Source: Bidens hawaiensis (lineage: Eukaryota > Streptophyta > Magnoliopsida > Asterales > Asteraceae). From it: a stretch of 64,000 nt of DNA. The notes beneath the pieces were generated by a model. That model saw nothing but the letters and a program-made list of their open reading frames with translations, did no database searches and was not told the DNA's origin. The translations under genes and the position numbers were made by a program. The DNA lies in contig JAIQDT010000001.1 of assembly GCA_021521415.1 (NCBI GenBank), positions 5,022,001 to 5,086,000 of the forward strand. The letters run 5' to 3'. Shown in pieces: positions 1 through 10,696 of this stretch (its first letter is position 1; each line of letters opens with the position of its first letter).

Positions 1-132
1 TGATTTTTTTTAAATTTATGTATTTAAATATTTACTTATTTATTTATTCTTTAAATCAAACTTTAACAAGGAATTTCTTTTATACCACACCCTATTCCGA
101 GTCTCACGAATTTCGTTACTACTGTTCGCAGA

Positions 133-1982
133 ATGTCTATCCATTTCAACAAGCGCCGTTCTTCCAAAACCTCTAGCCGTAAGTTAACTGCTCCAATCAC
201 CAAACAACTAGCCGCTGTCATTCCTGATATGATGACCCAAATTCACCAGAACCTTACTGCTAGTATCGCCTCTGCTTCAAGCGAGCATAAACCATCTCAC
301 TATTCGTATAAGACTTTCACCAGCACCAAACCCCCGGAGTTTGATGGGACTGAAGGTGCCACTTCCCTACTTCAGTGATACGAACAATTGGAAAGCAAAT
401 TCCTCCACATTGAGTGTCCCGATGATAAGCGAACCCGTTTTGATACAAGTGGCTTTGAAAAGGAGCACTTACCTGGTGGGTGAAGGAAAAGACAACCCGG
501 GGTGCCGAAGCTGCCATGGCTATGCCATGGAACGAATTGAAAGAATTGATGACAAAGAAGTTCTGCCCTCCAAGTGAGCTTATGAACTTGGAAGCTGAGT
601 TTTGGAACCTCAAACAAGGGAGTGGCAAGCACATAGCTTACACTACTTATTTCAATGAACTTAGTGTGCTGGTACCTCACTTGGTTACCCCAACTTCGCG
701 TGCCATCGATAAGTACATTCGAGGACTACCGAGACAAATTCAAGATAGTGTTTTGAGTAGTGCTCCTAAAGAACTTGGCGACACGATTAACCTTGCTGCA
801 ACCTTAACTGATAATCATGTTAAAGCTGGGACTTTGACATTAAATAAATCGAAGAAACCTGCTAATAAACACTCTACCGAGTCCAAATAATCGAAACCCG
901 AGTCATCCAAGCCTGCTTTCTCCTCATACCACCATTGCAAGAAGCGTAAGAACTATGCGTTAACCTAACAAACCACACTTTAACCCCAACCCAACCTTGC
1001 ACCACCTTTTCTAAAGCCGTACAATGGACCCCATCCATTATGCAATGCCTGCCAACGTCACCATCCCGCCTTTTCCTTTTATCGTCAATGCACTCATTGC
1101 AACCGTTTTTGACACCTTAGTGCCACTTGCCGAGAAACCTCAGTTATTGCTCCTCCAAGATTGGTTCAACCAAACCCCCGTCCGGTGTCTTATGGCCAAC
1201 CTTTGAACCAAGTGCGAGCTTGCTATCATTGTGGTGATCCTAATCACTTTCGCAACGCATGTCCACGACCCACACATGTGAATGCACTTCAGCTTGCTCC
1301 AGGTCCGCTGTACCAGGTTCAGACGTATCAAACCCAGCAAGCTTATTAGCCACAGGTTCCACCATTGTTGGCTAACCAAGCTCAAGTTCAACCGTATCCC
1401 GAAATTTTAGCTCCTGCACCACAAGTTGGTCAAGCCGTTCCAGCTGCTCAAGCTCCTCAAGACAATCGTGGGCGTGCTTTCATGATTAACGCCAATCAAG
1501 CTCAGCAAAGCGGCGATGTGGTGAACGGTAAGTTCCTCGTAAATGACCACTTTGCAACCATTTTATTTGATACCGGTGCCGATATGAGCTTTGTGTCTTT
1601 TGAATTTGAGCCTTTACTTGCTAAAACCAGATCTAAGCTAAAAAACTCGTATTCTATTGAGGTAGCTAATGGTAAATCTATATCAATTGACTCGGTTATT
1701 CGAAATTGCAAGTTGGATTTAAATGGCCACAAGTTCTCAATCGACCTCATTCCTATGAAATTGAAAAGTTTTGACAACATAGGAGGCATGAATTGGTTAT
1801 CTGTTCATCGTGCTGAAATTGTTTGCTTTGAGAAATTCATTCGTATTCCGCTTGCGTATGGTCAAATTCTTCGTGTCTCTGGTGAAAAGCCTTCTCCCTT
1901 GAGTCTAAATTTCATCACTTTTTTTCAAGCCCAAACGTATTTATGCAAGAAGTATGTAGCATTCGTGGCCCATGTTGTGTAA
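133..1982 (+). pseudogene. gag: G1 gag and aspartic protease, frameshifted
   Basis: Gag would form the particle and bind RNA; protease would cut the polyprotein. The first ATG-initiated stretch is 133-378; the reading frame then moves (480-890) and again to the zinc-knuckle frame. A CCHC knuckle (C-X2-C-X4-H-X4-C, starting CYHCG) lies near 1222-1263. The protease active-site motif FDTGADMSF is near 1567-1593, in an open stretch 1365-1982. Stops and frame changes separate gag, knuckle and protease, so a functional polyprotein cannot be made. The family assignment is firm from the protease and the downstream RT. Confidence 0.85.
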
Positions 1983-1984
1983 AA

Positions 1985-3345
1985 GAAGGAACGAAAAATT
2001 GAGGACATTCATGTTGTTCGTGAGTATCCCGAGGTGTTTCCCAATGATGTTTTTGGTCTTCCTCCTAATTGTGATGTGGAATTTCGAATCGACCTCGTGC
2101 CTGGTGCAACCCCGATTGCCAGGGCTCCTTATCGTCTTGCACCCTCTGAGATGCAAGAATTGGCTAACCAGCTCCAAGAACTTTTGGATAGAGGGTTCAT
2201 TCACCCTCGTTCATCTCCTTGGGGCACACCTGTTCTTTTCGTCAAGAAGAAAGATAGATCCTTCCGTATGTTCATTGATTACCGTGAGCTCAACAAACTC
2301 ACAATCAAAAATTGTTATCCCTTCCCTCGTATTGATGATCTTTTTGATTAACTCCAAGGAGCTTCCTGCTTCTCAAAGATTGATCTTCGTTCAGGTTATC
2401 ATCAACTATGCGTGCATGAAGATGACATACCCAAAACCGCTCTTCGGACTCGTTATGGGCATTACGAATTTATGGTTATGCCTTTTGGGCTAACCAATGC
2501 ACCCGCGGTGTTTATGGATCTCATGAACCGCGTATGCGAACCTTACTTAGATAAATTTGTAATTGTTTTTATCGACAACATTCTTATTTATTCCAAGTCC
2601 AAAGCCGAGCACGAGAAACATCTTCATTTCGTCCTTGATCTCTTCAGGAAGGAACAACTCTATGCTAAGTTCTCAAAGTGTGAGTTCTGGTTGAAAGAAA
2701 TTCCGTTCGTAGGGCATATAGTAAACGAAAAGGGTATCCACGTTGACCCAGCCAAAATCGAAGCCGTTAAGAATTGGAAAAATCCAACCACTCCTTCCGA
2801 AGTTCGTTCATTTCTTGGTCTTGCGGGTTATTATCGTCGCTTCATTCTAATTTTTCCAAGATCGCTTTGCCCCTAACGTCGTTAACTCACAAGGATAAAC
2901 CTTATGTATGGGGGCCAAAGCAAGATGAAGCTTTTCAAACTCTTAAACGCATTCTTTGCGATGCACCGATCCTTGCACTTCCTGAAGGCAATGAGGATTT
3001 TGTTGTCTATTGTGATGCGTCCAATGAAGGCCTCGGTTGTGTCCTTATACAACGGGGTAAAGTTATCGCTTACGCTTAACGACAACTTAAGGTTAACTAA
3101 AAGAATTGTACAACACACGATCTCGAACTCAGTGTCGTTGTATTTGCGTTGAAAATTTGGAGACATTACCTCTATGGCACTAAGTGCGTGGTATTCACAG
3201 ACCACAAGAGTCTCCAACATATTTTTGAACAAAAGGATCTAAACATGCGGCAACGACGATGGGCTGAACTACTTAGCGACTACGACTGTGAGATTCGTTA
3301 TCATCCGAATAAAGCGAATGTTGTAGCCGACGCCCTTAGTCGAAA
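1985..3345 (+). pseudogene. pol: G1 reverse transcriptase and RNase H, degraded
   Basis: RT would copy the element RNA and RNase H would remove the RNA strand. Typical Ty3 motifs are visible: YRLAPSEM near 2128, [12 protein letters not shown] near 2221, IDYREL near 2275 and [15 protein letters not shown] near 2488. The catalytic FIDD is changed to FIDN near 2569, removing one metal-binding aspartate. RNase H starts around YCDAS (3009) and includes [10 protein letters not shown] (about 3199). A stop at about 2349, a frame change near 2870 and another near 3080-3120 break the frame. Inactive. Confidence 0.85.
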
Positions 3346-4721
3346 GACCCATGTTAAAAAAATTCTGCTTCATTGTGTGACCATTCAAACCGATCTTCAA
3401 CTTCGTATCTTCGAGCCCAACATGTCTCTGTCACCGAGGGTAAGATGTACGAAGAAATGTCCTGTGGTGCCGAGAATCAACTTAAAATAAGCGTGATGGT
3501 TTGTTGTATTACCTCGATCGTTTGTGGGTTTCTAATCGTGACGATCTTCGCACCTTCATCATGGACGAAGCTCATAAGTCTCGATATTTCCTTTATCCCG
3601 GTGCAGATAAGAAGTATTTTGATCTGCGGACCACATTTTGGTTGCCCAGTATGAAGAAAGACATCGCGTTATATGTGGGAAAATGCCTTACTTGCGCTAA
3701 AGTTAAGGCCGAGCATCAACGACCATCTGGTTCGCTACTCGGTACCGCCACGACGGTATTTGAATTATAGTTGATCGTTTGACTAAATCTGCTCATTTCA
3801 TCCCGATCAATGAAATGTTTTCGGTTGACCAACTCGCTCATATCTATGTTCAGCGTATCATTTTTCGTCATGGTATACCGTTGCGTATCATTTCCGATCA
3901 TGATAGTTGTTTTACTTCTCACTTCTGGTCATCACTTCTAAAAGCATTGGGAACTCGATTGGATCTTAGCACCGCCTATCATCCTCAAACCGATTGGCAA
4001 TCCGAGCGCACGATTCAAACGCTCAAAGACATGCTTAGGTCATGTGTCATGGATTTCGGTGGAAACTGGGATTCTCATCTTCACTTGAGTGAGTTCTCGT
4101 ACAATAATCGTTATCATTCGAGTATCCTTATGGCTCCATTCGAGTATCTATGGTCTTAAATGTCGATCACCTATTTGTTGGAGTGATATTGGTGAAACCC
4201 AAATCACCGGTCCGGAACTTGTTCAAGAGACTACTGATCGAATTGCACAAATTCGACAAAACCTTTTAACCGCTTGTAGCCATCAAAAGAGTTACGCCGA
4301 TAACCGACGGTGACCTCTCGAGTTTAATGTTGGTGACCGTGTCCTTCTCAAGGTATCTCCTTGGAAATATGTTGTTCGTTTTGGCAAGAAAGGAAAACTG
4401 TCTCCTCGTTTCGTTGGACCTTCCAAGATTCTTGCTCGTGTTGGTAGTGTTGCTTACACACTCGAACTTCCTCAAGAGCTTTCTAACGTTCATCCGACAT
4501 TTCATGTTTCAAATTTGAAGAAGTGTCTTGCTGATGGAAATCTCTATGTACCACTCGATGAAGTGCGTATCAATGAAACAATGCACTTTGTCGAGAAACC
4601 GGTGGAAACCATGGATCGCAAAGACAAGGAAACTAAACATAGCCGTATACCTTTGGTAAAGGTTCGTTGGGAATCCAAGCATGGCGCTGAATTCACTTGG
4701 GAACGGGAAGATCAAATGTGA
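3346..4721 (+). pseudogene. pol: G1 integrase with chromodomain-like tail, internal deletion
   Basis: Integrase would insert the cDNA; the tail of chromoviral integrases can direct insertion to chromatin. The zinc-binding region near 3571-3700 keeps the CLTC cysteines, but the second histidine looks replaced (YPG where relatives have HPG). Around 3745-3772 sequence is missing compared with element C at 48500-48612: the stretch with the first catalytic aspartate (MDFI) is absent and the frame breaks. The second aspartate (ISDHDSCF, about 3891) and the glutamate region ([12 protein letters not shown], about 4000) remain. The end, about 4590-4720, has PLVKVRW and [10 protein letters not shown] as in Tekay-type elements. 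Stops at about 4157 and 4311 add damage. Confidence 0.82.
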
Positions 4722-4780
4722 ACAAAGTATCCTCAATTTTTTGTTAAGGACTCTTCTACTTAATTTCGGAACGAAATTCT

Positions 4781-4796
4781 CAAAAGTAGGGAATGC
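4781..4796 (+). other. Polypurine-tract-like site of G1
   Basis: Purine-rich stretch AAAAGTAGGGAATGC directly before the TGTGACG start of the LTR, following a CGGAACGAAATTC block. This is the usual position of the plus-strand primer. The equivalent site beside LTR F (60634-60665, opposite strand) is recognisably similar. Confidence 0.6.
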
Positions 4797-6981
4797 TGTG
4801 ACGTTTGTCAACTTTTATTTGTACCCGTATTTGTATTTGTTAAACCGACTCGTTATGTCGTTCAATAAATTCATTTTGACGTTTATCATTTAATGTTAAG
4901 TTCTACGGTTTATAGTTATTACTCGTTCATTTCTATTCGTTTAATTTAATTAACGAATCCTCGAGCTATAAAAGTCTATCAAATAATCAAAGTTTAAACC
5001 TATCAAGTATAAAACGTAAGAAATCTAAGGATATTAAAAATATAACAAGTTTTAATCAATTTTGAATAATTATAAAGTTCAAAGTTTATAGTGTAAATTA
5101 AGTTTAAAAACATGCTATAAAGATATTCAAAGTTCAAGGGCTTAATAGGTATATTATTTTAAATTAAAATAAAAAAAGTATAAAAACCAAAAAAACCCAG
5201 CCGCCCTTTCCCCGATTTTCCGGCGGGCCTGGCCGACGGCGACGATGGGTGTTTCCGGCGACCTTAAAACATTTCAATACGCCAATTTTAATCAACTTTT
5301 AATGATTTAAACCCGTTGCACCATCATTTTAATGCTTAATCAAGACCTATTAAGTGTAATAACAACCCTAACGGCCGGATTTCCAACCCAACCCATAGGG
5401 TATAATTAACAACTCAATAACGCGAATTAATCATCCAACGTATCAATTAGATCTATAAATAGCATCCTAACCTTCTTCTAAACACGCTACCAAAATAATA
5501 TGTTACACAAACAAACTCGTTAACACCTCTAAATTGTTCGTCCAAGTTATTCCGGCCAACTCATCGTTCTTTCACTTTCCGGCACCATCAAAGGTAATTA
5601 GTACATGATTTTGATTCGTCTTAACCCAACAAACAAAACCCCTAACCTAAATCCATCAAACAAGGTCTGGATATGAACAATTGAACACCTAGGGTTTTAT
5701 ATGAAGAAGATGAAGTGGAATTGTTGTTTATAATTATTAGTTTCCTTCTATAAACAATGTTAACAACTTGGTCCAGTGGCTGTGTATGTTAGTTATGGCC
5801 ATGGAGACCCGGGTTCGAACCCGGGTCACTGCATTTATTTTATATATTTTTTAAACCATGTTTACTAACTTTAATAGATTATATATATTTTTATAAATCA
5901 ATATAAATTAAATAAAATCATTATTAAGTTAAATACAAATTACTTTAGATTGTTTTAACCAAAAACTAAACTTTACCAAACCCGAATCGTTCGTTAAAAC
6001 TCGTAAAAATAAATATATAAATATTAATATATATACCTATATCATCGTCGTAAATTTAATAGATACTAAAATGACAACAATTATACTAAAAGAAAATACA
6101 CCGGTAACGCTAGAAATCCCGTAACTTTATTATATACAAATTCAATATAAAACTCGTAAGTAATATTATAATATCAAGTAATAAAAACCCGTTAACTTAA
6201 ATATTAATACACTTAAAAATATGTAACTAAATACATATAGATAACAATATATGAACCATAAAACCAACATTTTATTTCCATGTATTAGTTAGTACTTATT
6301 GTGTTTATTATTTTAGCTCGTGAGATTCGATCGTTCGGTTTCATATAACACACTTCCCGTTTTCGTTTCCAAGTTGTCATTTCAATTTCAAAATTGAGTT
6401 TCTCACACCGCATTTTTTTACCCTTTTATTGATTTGGGGGTCGCATATGTATCCTACAAAAACCCAATTGTTTATGATTTTGCTTACAAACTACAATTCA
6501 TACAAGGACTTGTGTGCGTACTTGTTACTTGCTCAATATTACTTGCTCATGGATTACTTCAATATAGTATGATCATACGCCCCCCTTTGCACTCAAGACC
6601 TTGTTGTTATGAGTACATAGGTGCACAATCCAAATTAAAGGACCTTATTTGATTTCACGAGTTTCATGGAATTGTATGGTTTTTATGTATTATATAAAAA
6701 TGTGTGAACTCACCAACTATTAAGTTAGTTGCCATTATTTTCTACATATGTTACAGGTACGCTTATTAGAGGATGAAACAAGCGAAGACACTATACATAG
6801 GATTATTAATAATAAAGTGTTTGACTTGTTTATTTCCTTGTATTTTTCTTATTTGCAAAAGTACTTGTTATTTGAATCATCAATGAATTAATGATATTAT
6901 TGTCACTTAATAGTGTCACATGTGTTTTGGGCAATCTGTACGTCACACCCGGGCGTATTCCGCTAAGGTTGGGGTGTTACA
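4797..6981 (+). repeat. 3' LTR of G1 (2185 bp)
   Basis: Starts TGTGACGTTTGTC just after the polypurine-like site and ends GGGTGTTACA at the junction with copia E. It is AT-rich and non-coding. It shares colinear blocks with minus-strand LTR F, for example the GGATACATATG region (about 6446) with 55590, and the GTGTCACATGTGTTTTG region (about 6912) with 55012. Near 6700-6760 a TGAACTCACCAAC block is followed by a CAG acceptor-like site, a layout also seen in the LTR of C. No convincing gene is inside; the 72-codon ORF at 6434 has no support. Confidence 0.88.
5769..5826 (+). repeat. tRNA-derived (SINE-like) segment inside the G1 LTR
   Basis: An A-box-like TGGTCCAGTGG (5769-5779) and a B-box-like GGTTCGAAC (5812-5820) are spaced as in a tRNA gene. 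The B box lies in a perfect 20-bp palindrome (5807-5826), as for a T arm. There is no complete cloverleaf, so it is not a functional tRNA gene. LTR F keeps the A box (opposite strand, about 57407-57417) but lacks the 17-bp T-arm core. Confidence 0.5.
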
Positions 6982-6983
6982 GA

Positions 6984-8200
6984 CTGCCCCTAGGTCAGCA
7001 ATGAATTTTCTTGTCCACACAGCTTCTTGAGCTGCCAATGAGGCGGTGATGTATTTTGATTCAGTGGTGGACAATGCTACCAGATTTTGTTTTACGCTCT
7101 TCCAAGATACTGCCTCACCATTCATAACGAAAACATATCCCGATTATGATTGAGAATCATCTCGATCAGTTTGAAAACTCGCATCCGTGTAACCCTTTAC
7201 AACGAGTTCCTCGTCACCAGAGCCGTATATTAGAAACATATACTTAGTCCTTCTAAGGTATTTCAATATACTATTAACTGCCATCCAATGGCTACTTCCC
7301 GGATTTTGTTGGAATCTACTTGTCATGCTCAAAGCGCATAACACATCCGGTCTAGTGCATATCATTGCATACATGATGGATCCTATAGCCCAAGCGTATG
7401 AGATTCCTTTCATTTTATCTTGCTCATCTATTGAGCTTGGACATTGAGTCGCACTCAATACCCTTCCTCTTTAAATAGGTACCAAACCTTTCTTAGAGTT
7501 TTCCATCTTGAATCTTTTCAAGATTTTGTCTATGTATGCACATTGATTTAAACCTATCAACCGCCTTGATCTATCCCTATAGATCTTTGTTGAAAAAATA
7601 TAGGTGGCTTCACCAAGCTATTTGATGAAAAACCAAATCCCAAGCCAGGCTTTTATACCTTCCATGGTTGGAATGTCATTTCCAAATAGTAATATGTTAT
7701 CAACATACAATACTAAGAAAGTAATGATGCTCCCACTAGCTTTCTTATACACACAAGCCTCATCAGTGTTTTTGATGAATCCATATTTCTTTACCTCTTC
7801 ATCAAAATGGTGATTCCAACTCCTAGATGCTTGTTTCAATCTATAAATTGATTTCTTTAATTTGCATACTTTATTAGGATGTTGTGGACCAACAAAACCT
7901 TCGGGCTGAACCATATAGACATCTTCCTCAAGATGTCCGTTTAGAAAAGCGGTTTTAACATCCATTTACCAAATCTCATAGTCATAATATGCGGCTATGG
8001 AAAATAATATCCTAATAGAATTTAGCATTGCCACTGGCGAAAAGGTCTCATCATAATCAACCCCTTGAGTTTGAGAAAAACCTTTTTCTACAAGTCTTGC
8101 TTTATATGTATCTAAGTTTCCATGCATATCGGTTTTCTACTTGAAAACCCACTTACTTCCAACCGGTTTGTAGTTAAGATGTGGTACTACCAAACCCCAT
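6984..8200 (-). pseudogene. pol: E reverse transcriptase and partial RNase H
   Basis: Minus-strand coding for copia RT: GSKWVFK near 8140, [19 protein letters not shown] from 7965, [13 protein letters not shown] around 7840 and LYVDN near 7700. Relatives have YVDD at that site, so a catalytic aspartate is altered. RNase H follows (GYTDASFQ near 7180, AVSWKS near 7110, ALSTTES near 7075) and is cut at 6982 by the G1 LTR. Stops and a frame change near 7960, 7620 and 7140 separate the pieces. Non-functional. Confidence 0.85.
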
Positions 8201-8559
8201 ACTTGGTTGTCATGCATGGATTGCACCTCAACGTTCATGGCTTCAAGCCATTTGTCACAATCGGATTGTGACATTGCATCAAGGTACGTGGTGGGTTCAT
8301 CCGAATCTACCACATAGAATCCATCCATGAAATATCCATATCTTTCGGGTGGATTACTAATTGTACCCGATTTGCAAACGTTTTGTGTGTCTTGATCAAC
8401 CATTTGATCATTCCCAACAACCTCTTGTTGATTCCTAGTATCAGCCAAACATGTATCGGCTTGTGGTTCTCGATCCTCCTCGAGTTCCACCGTTCTATTA
8501 GTTCCTTCCATAAGGAACTTAGTTTCCAAGAACTCGGCCTTTCAAGCAATAAACACCTT
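8201..8559 (-). pseudogene. E linker between integrase and RT
   Basis: Open on the minus strand (ORF 8529-8137) with acidic, low-complexity residues, leading into NPPERYGYF and then the start of RT (WLEAMNVEVQSMHDNQVW). In copia elements this linker separates integrase from RT and is poorly conserved. It joins RT in one frame except for a stop after WVFK near 8137. Confidence 0.7.
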
Positions 8560-9420
8560 TTGCTCGTATGGTTTTAGAAATAATATCCCAAAGAGTCTTT
8601 GGAATATCCAGCAAAGATACACTTAGTGGATGGCCTTTCAAGTTTGTTTTGGCTGTTGTGCTTCACATAAGCCTCACAACCCCATACCTTTAAATATGAT
8701 AATGATGGAACCCTTCCATGCCATATTTCAAAAAGGTGTCTTGTCTACTTTATTGGTTGGTGCTATATTTAGAATACGGGCTGCCGAGAGCAATGGAAAA
8801 CCTAAAATGATAGAGGCAATGTGCTTCCAGCCATCATAGATCGAATCATATCCAATAGAGTTTGATTCCTCCTTTCAGACACACCATTATGCTGTGGTGT
8901 TCCGGGTGGAGTGAGTTGTGAGACAATTCCATAACTCCTAAGATGATCTTGAAAAGCATCACAAGGTATTCACCTCCTCTATCTAAAACGAAGTACTTTG
9001 ATTGTTTTATTGAGTTGATTTTCTACTTCATTATGGAAGACTTTGAACATTTTAAAGGCTTCATCTTTGTATCTTAACAAGTAAACATATGCATAATGAT
9101 TACAATCATCGATAAAGGTAATGAAGTATCTTTCACCATTCCTTGTCATTACCTTAGAAGGACCACATACATCTGAATGTATAATACCTAAAAAGTCTTT
9201 CGCCCTTTCATTAGTTCTACTAAAGGGTTCCTTGATCATCTTTCCTTGTAAACAAGATTCACACTTATCAAATGAATCATCATTTGATTCCAAAAGACCA
9301 TTCTTTTGAAGTGTATGTATGTGATCTTTGTTTACGTGACCAAGGCGATAATACCAAAGATAAGTCTTACTCATATTCATTTTGAGTTTCTTGGTGCTTG
9401 ATTAGGACAACTTGTTATCA
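8560..9420 (-). pseudogene. pol: E integrase with GAG-pre-integrase region
   Basis: The minus-strand stretch near 9380-8979 has the copia HHCC zinc-binding region (YYRLGHVNK then CESCLQGKM), followed by a core with HSDVCGP and TFIDD. After 8979 the frame is lost. Translated pieces to about 8580 still resemble the integrase C-terminal region (CIFAGYSKDSLGYYF near 8610). One histidine of the usual WH appears as WYYR. Degraded. Confidence 0.8.
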
Positions 9421-10696
9421 AAGGATGTGTTATCATGAACTAATTCATAAATTCCATTAGACGACATTGCTTTAAAATAAAAGACATTATTAATGAAAGC
9501 GCGAATACCATTGTAAGAAAATTTGAAATCATAACCATATTGTCTTCAAAGAGAAACGGAGATAATGTTCCTAGTCAAACTAGGAGCATACAAAATGTTT
9601 TTCCAAAATAACTTCCAAACCATTTGGAAGCTTCAAAATATAGTCTCCTTGCGCTTCGACATCAACTTTTGCTACGTTGCCCGTGAAGAGACTTGTATCT
9701 CCTTTCTAGAAATGCTTATTTCTTTTAAAATCCTGCAACAAATTGCATATATGAGTTCCACTTCCGGTATCCAATGCCCATGTGTTAGAAGAAATAACAT
9801 TAAAATCAATATGACTAATGTAAGTTGTACCCGAGGTTTGCCCCGCGTTCCTTTTTTCTTTCAACTCCTTGAGATAGGTTTGACAATTCCTCATCCAATG
9901 TCCTATCTAGCCACAACCAAAGCACGGATCCTCCAAGCTAACCTTTAGCTTCTTCTCGTTTGTTTTGGGTGGTTCCGCTTTAGTCTTCCATTTGAACTTA
10001 CCCTTAACGTGTTCCTTACATTTGGTAACCCTTGCCTTAGGTTCCGGGTGACGCCTCTTCTTATTGCCACCTCCATCGCTTCGGCAATTTTGTGCATTGC
10101 GTGAAGCAAACCAATGCTCTTGTTCCATCCATTCATGTTATAGTTCATTACGAAAGTCTCAAATCTTTTGGTTAGGCCATTAAAAATCATATACGTGGCT
10201 AACTCTTTTGAGACGTGACAAATTAGCCGTTCAGGTCGATTAATGTGGCTTTTCATCTTAAGCGCATAAGATGAAACAGATTGGGTTTCTCTCATATGCC
10301 ATGCATGAAGCGCTCGAACCGTTTCGAAGCGTTCCACCCTTTCTTTAGTAAGGAACATTTCCTTATGTTGGGTGATCATGTTATATTCCCCATGATTTTC
10401 AAAATCCTTTTGAATTTCCGGAATCATAGTTCCCAACATTAGACAAGAAACTTGCACTGAATCCACGGTGTACTTAACCAATCGTTGTAGGCATCTACAT
10501 CGTCAATGTTTGGTTCGTCGAGAATAGGATCGTCCAATATGTAGGATTTATTTTCTTGCTTGAGAACAATTCACAAGTTTCGTTACCAATCCATAAAATT
10601 GTTGTTATTAAGACGAACTTTATCAAGTATAGCTCATAGTGATAGGTTATGCACGGGTGGGATAATTGCGCTAGGTGGATTATTGATTGTAGCCAT
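9421..10696 (-). pseudogene. gag: E gag and protease
   Basis: The likely Gag start is the minus-strand ATG at 10696-10694 (MATINNPPS). The copia gag region runs to about 9945 and includes HAWHMRETQ and YMIFNGL. A CCHC knuckle (CFGCG...GHWMRNC) spans about 9915-9880, interrupted by a stop after the second cysteine. The protease motif LDTGSGTHIC lies near 9770. Stops at about 10635, 10590 and 9910 and several frame changes break the polyprotein. Assigned by motif order and continuity with integrase. Confidence 0.78.

Larger units (their letters stand above)
1..6981 (+). mobile_element. G1: decayed Ty3/gypsy chromovirus, 5' LTR outside window
   Basis: The order gag, protease, reverse transcriptase, RNase H, integrase, chromodomain-like tail is that of a Ty3/gypsy element. 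A polypurine-like stretch and a 2.2 kb 3' LTR (TGTGACG...GTGTTACA) follow. Positions 1-132 are AT-rich leader before gag and hold nothing else I recognise. The right end cuts the RNase H domain of minus-strand copia element E, so G1 inserted into E. The next five bases are GACTG, but the left flank is outside the window, so the target duplication cannot be verified. The tail resembles Tekay/Del-type chromoviruses. Confidence 0.9.

Noticed and set aside
5760..5835. A functional tRNA gene
   Set aside because: Only A- and B-box-like parts and a T arm; no acceptor stem or anticodon arm that pairs.
6434..6652. 72-codon ORF with hydrophobic stretch
   Set aside because: Lies within the G1 LTR; the corresponding region of LTR F is not open.
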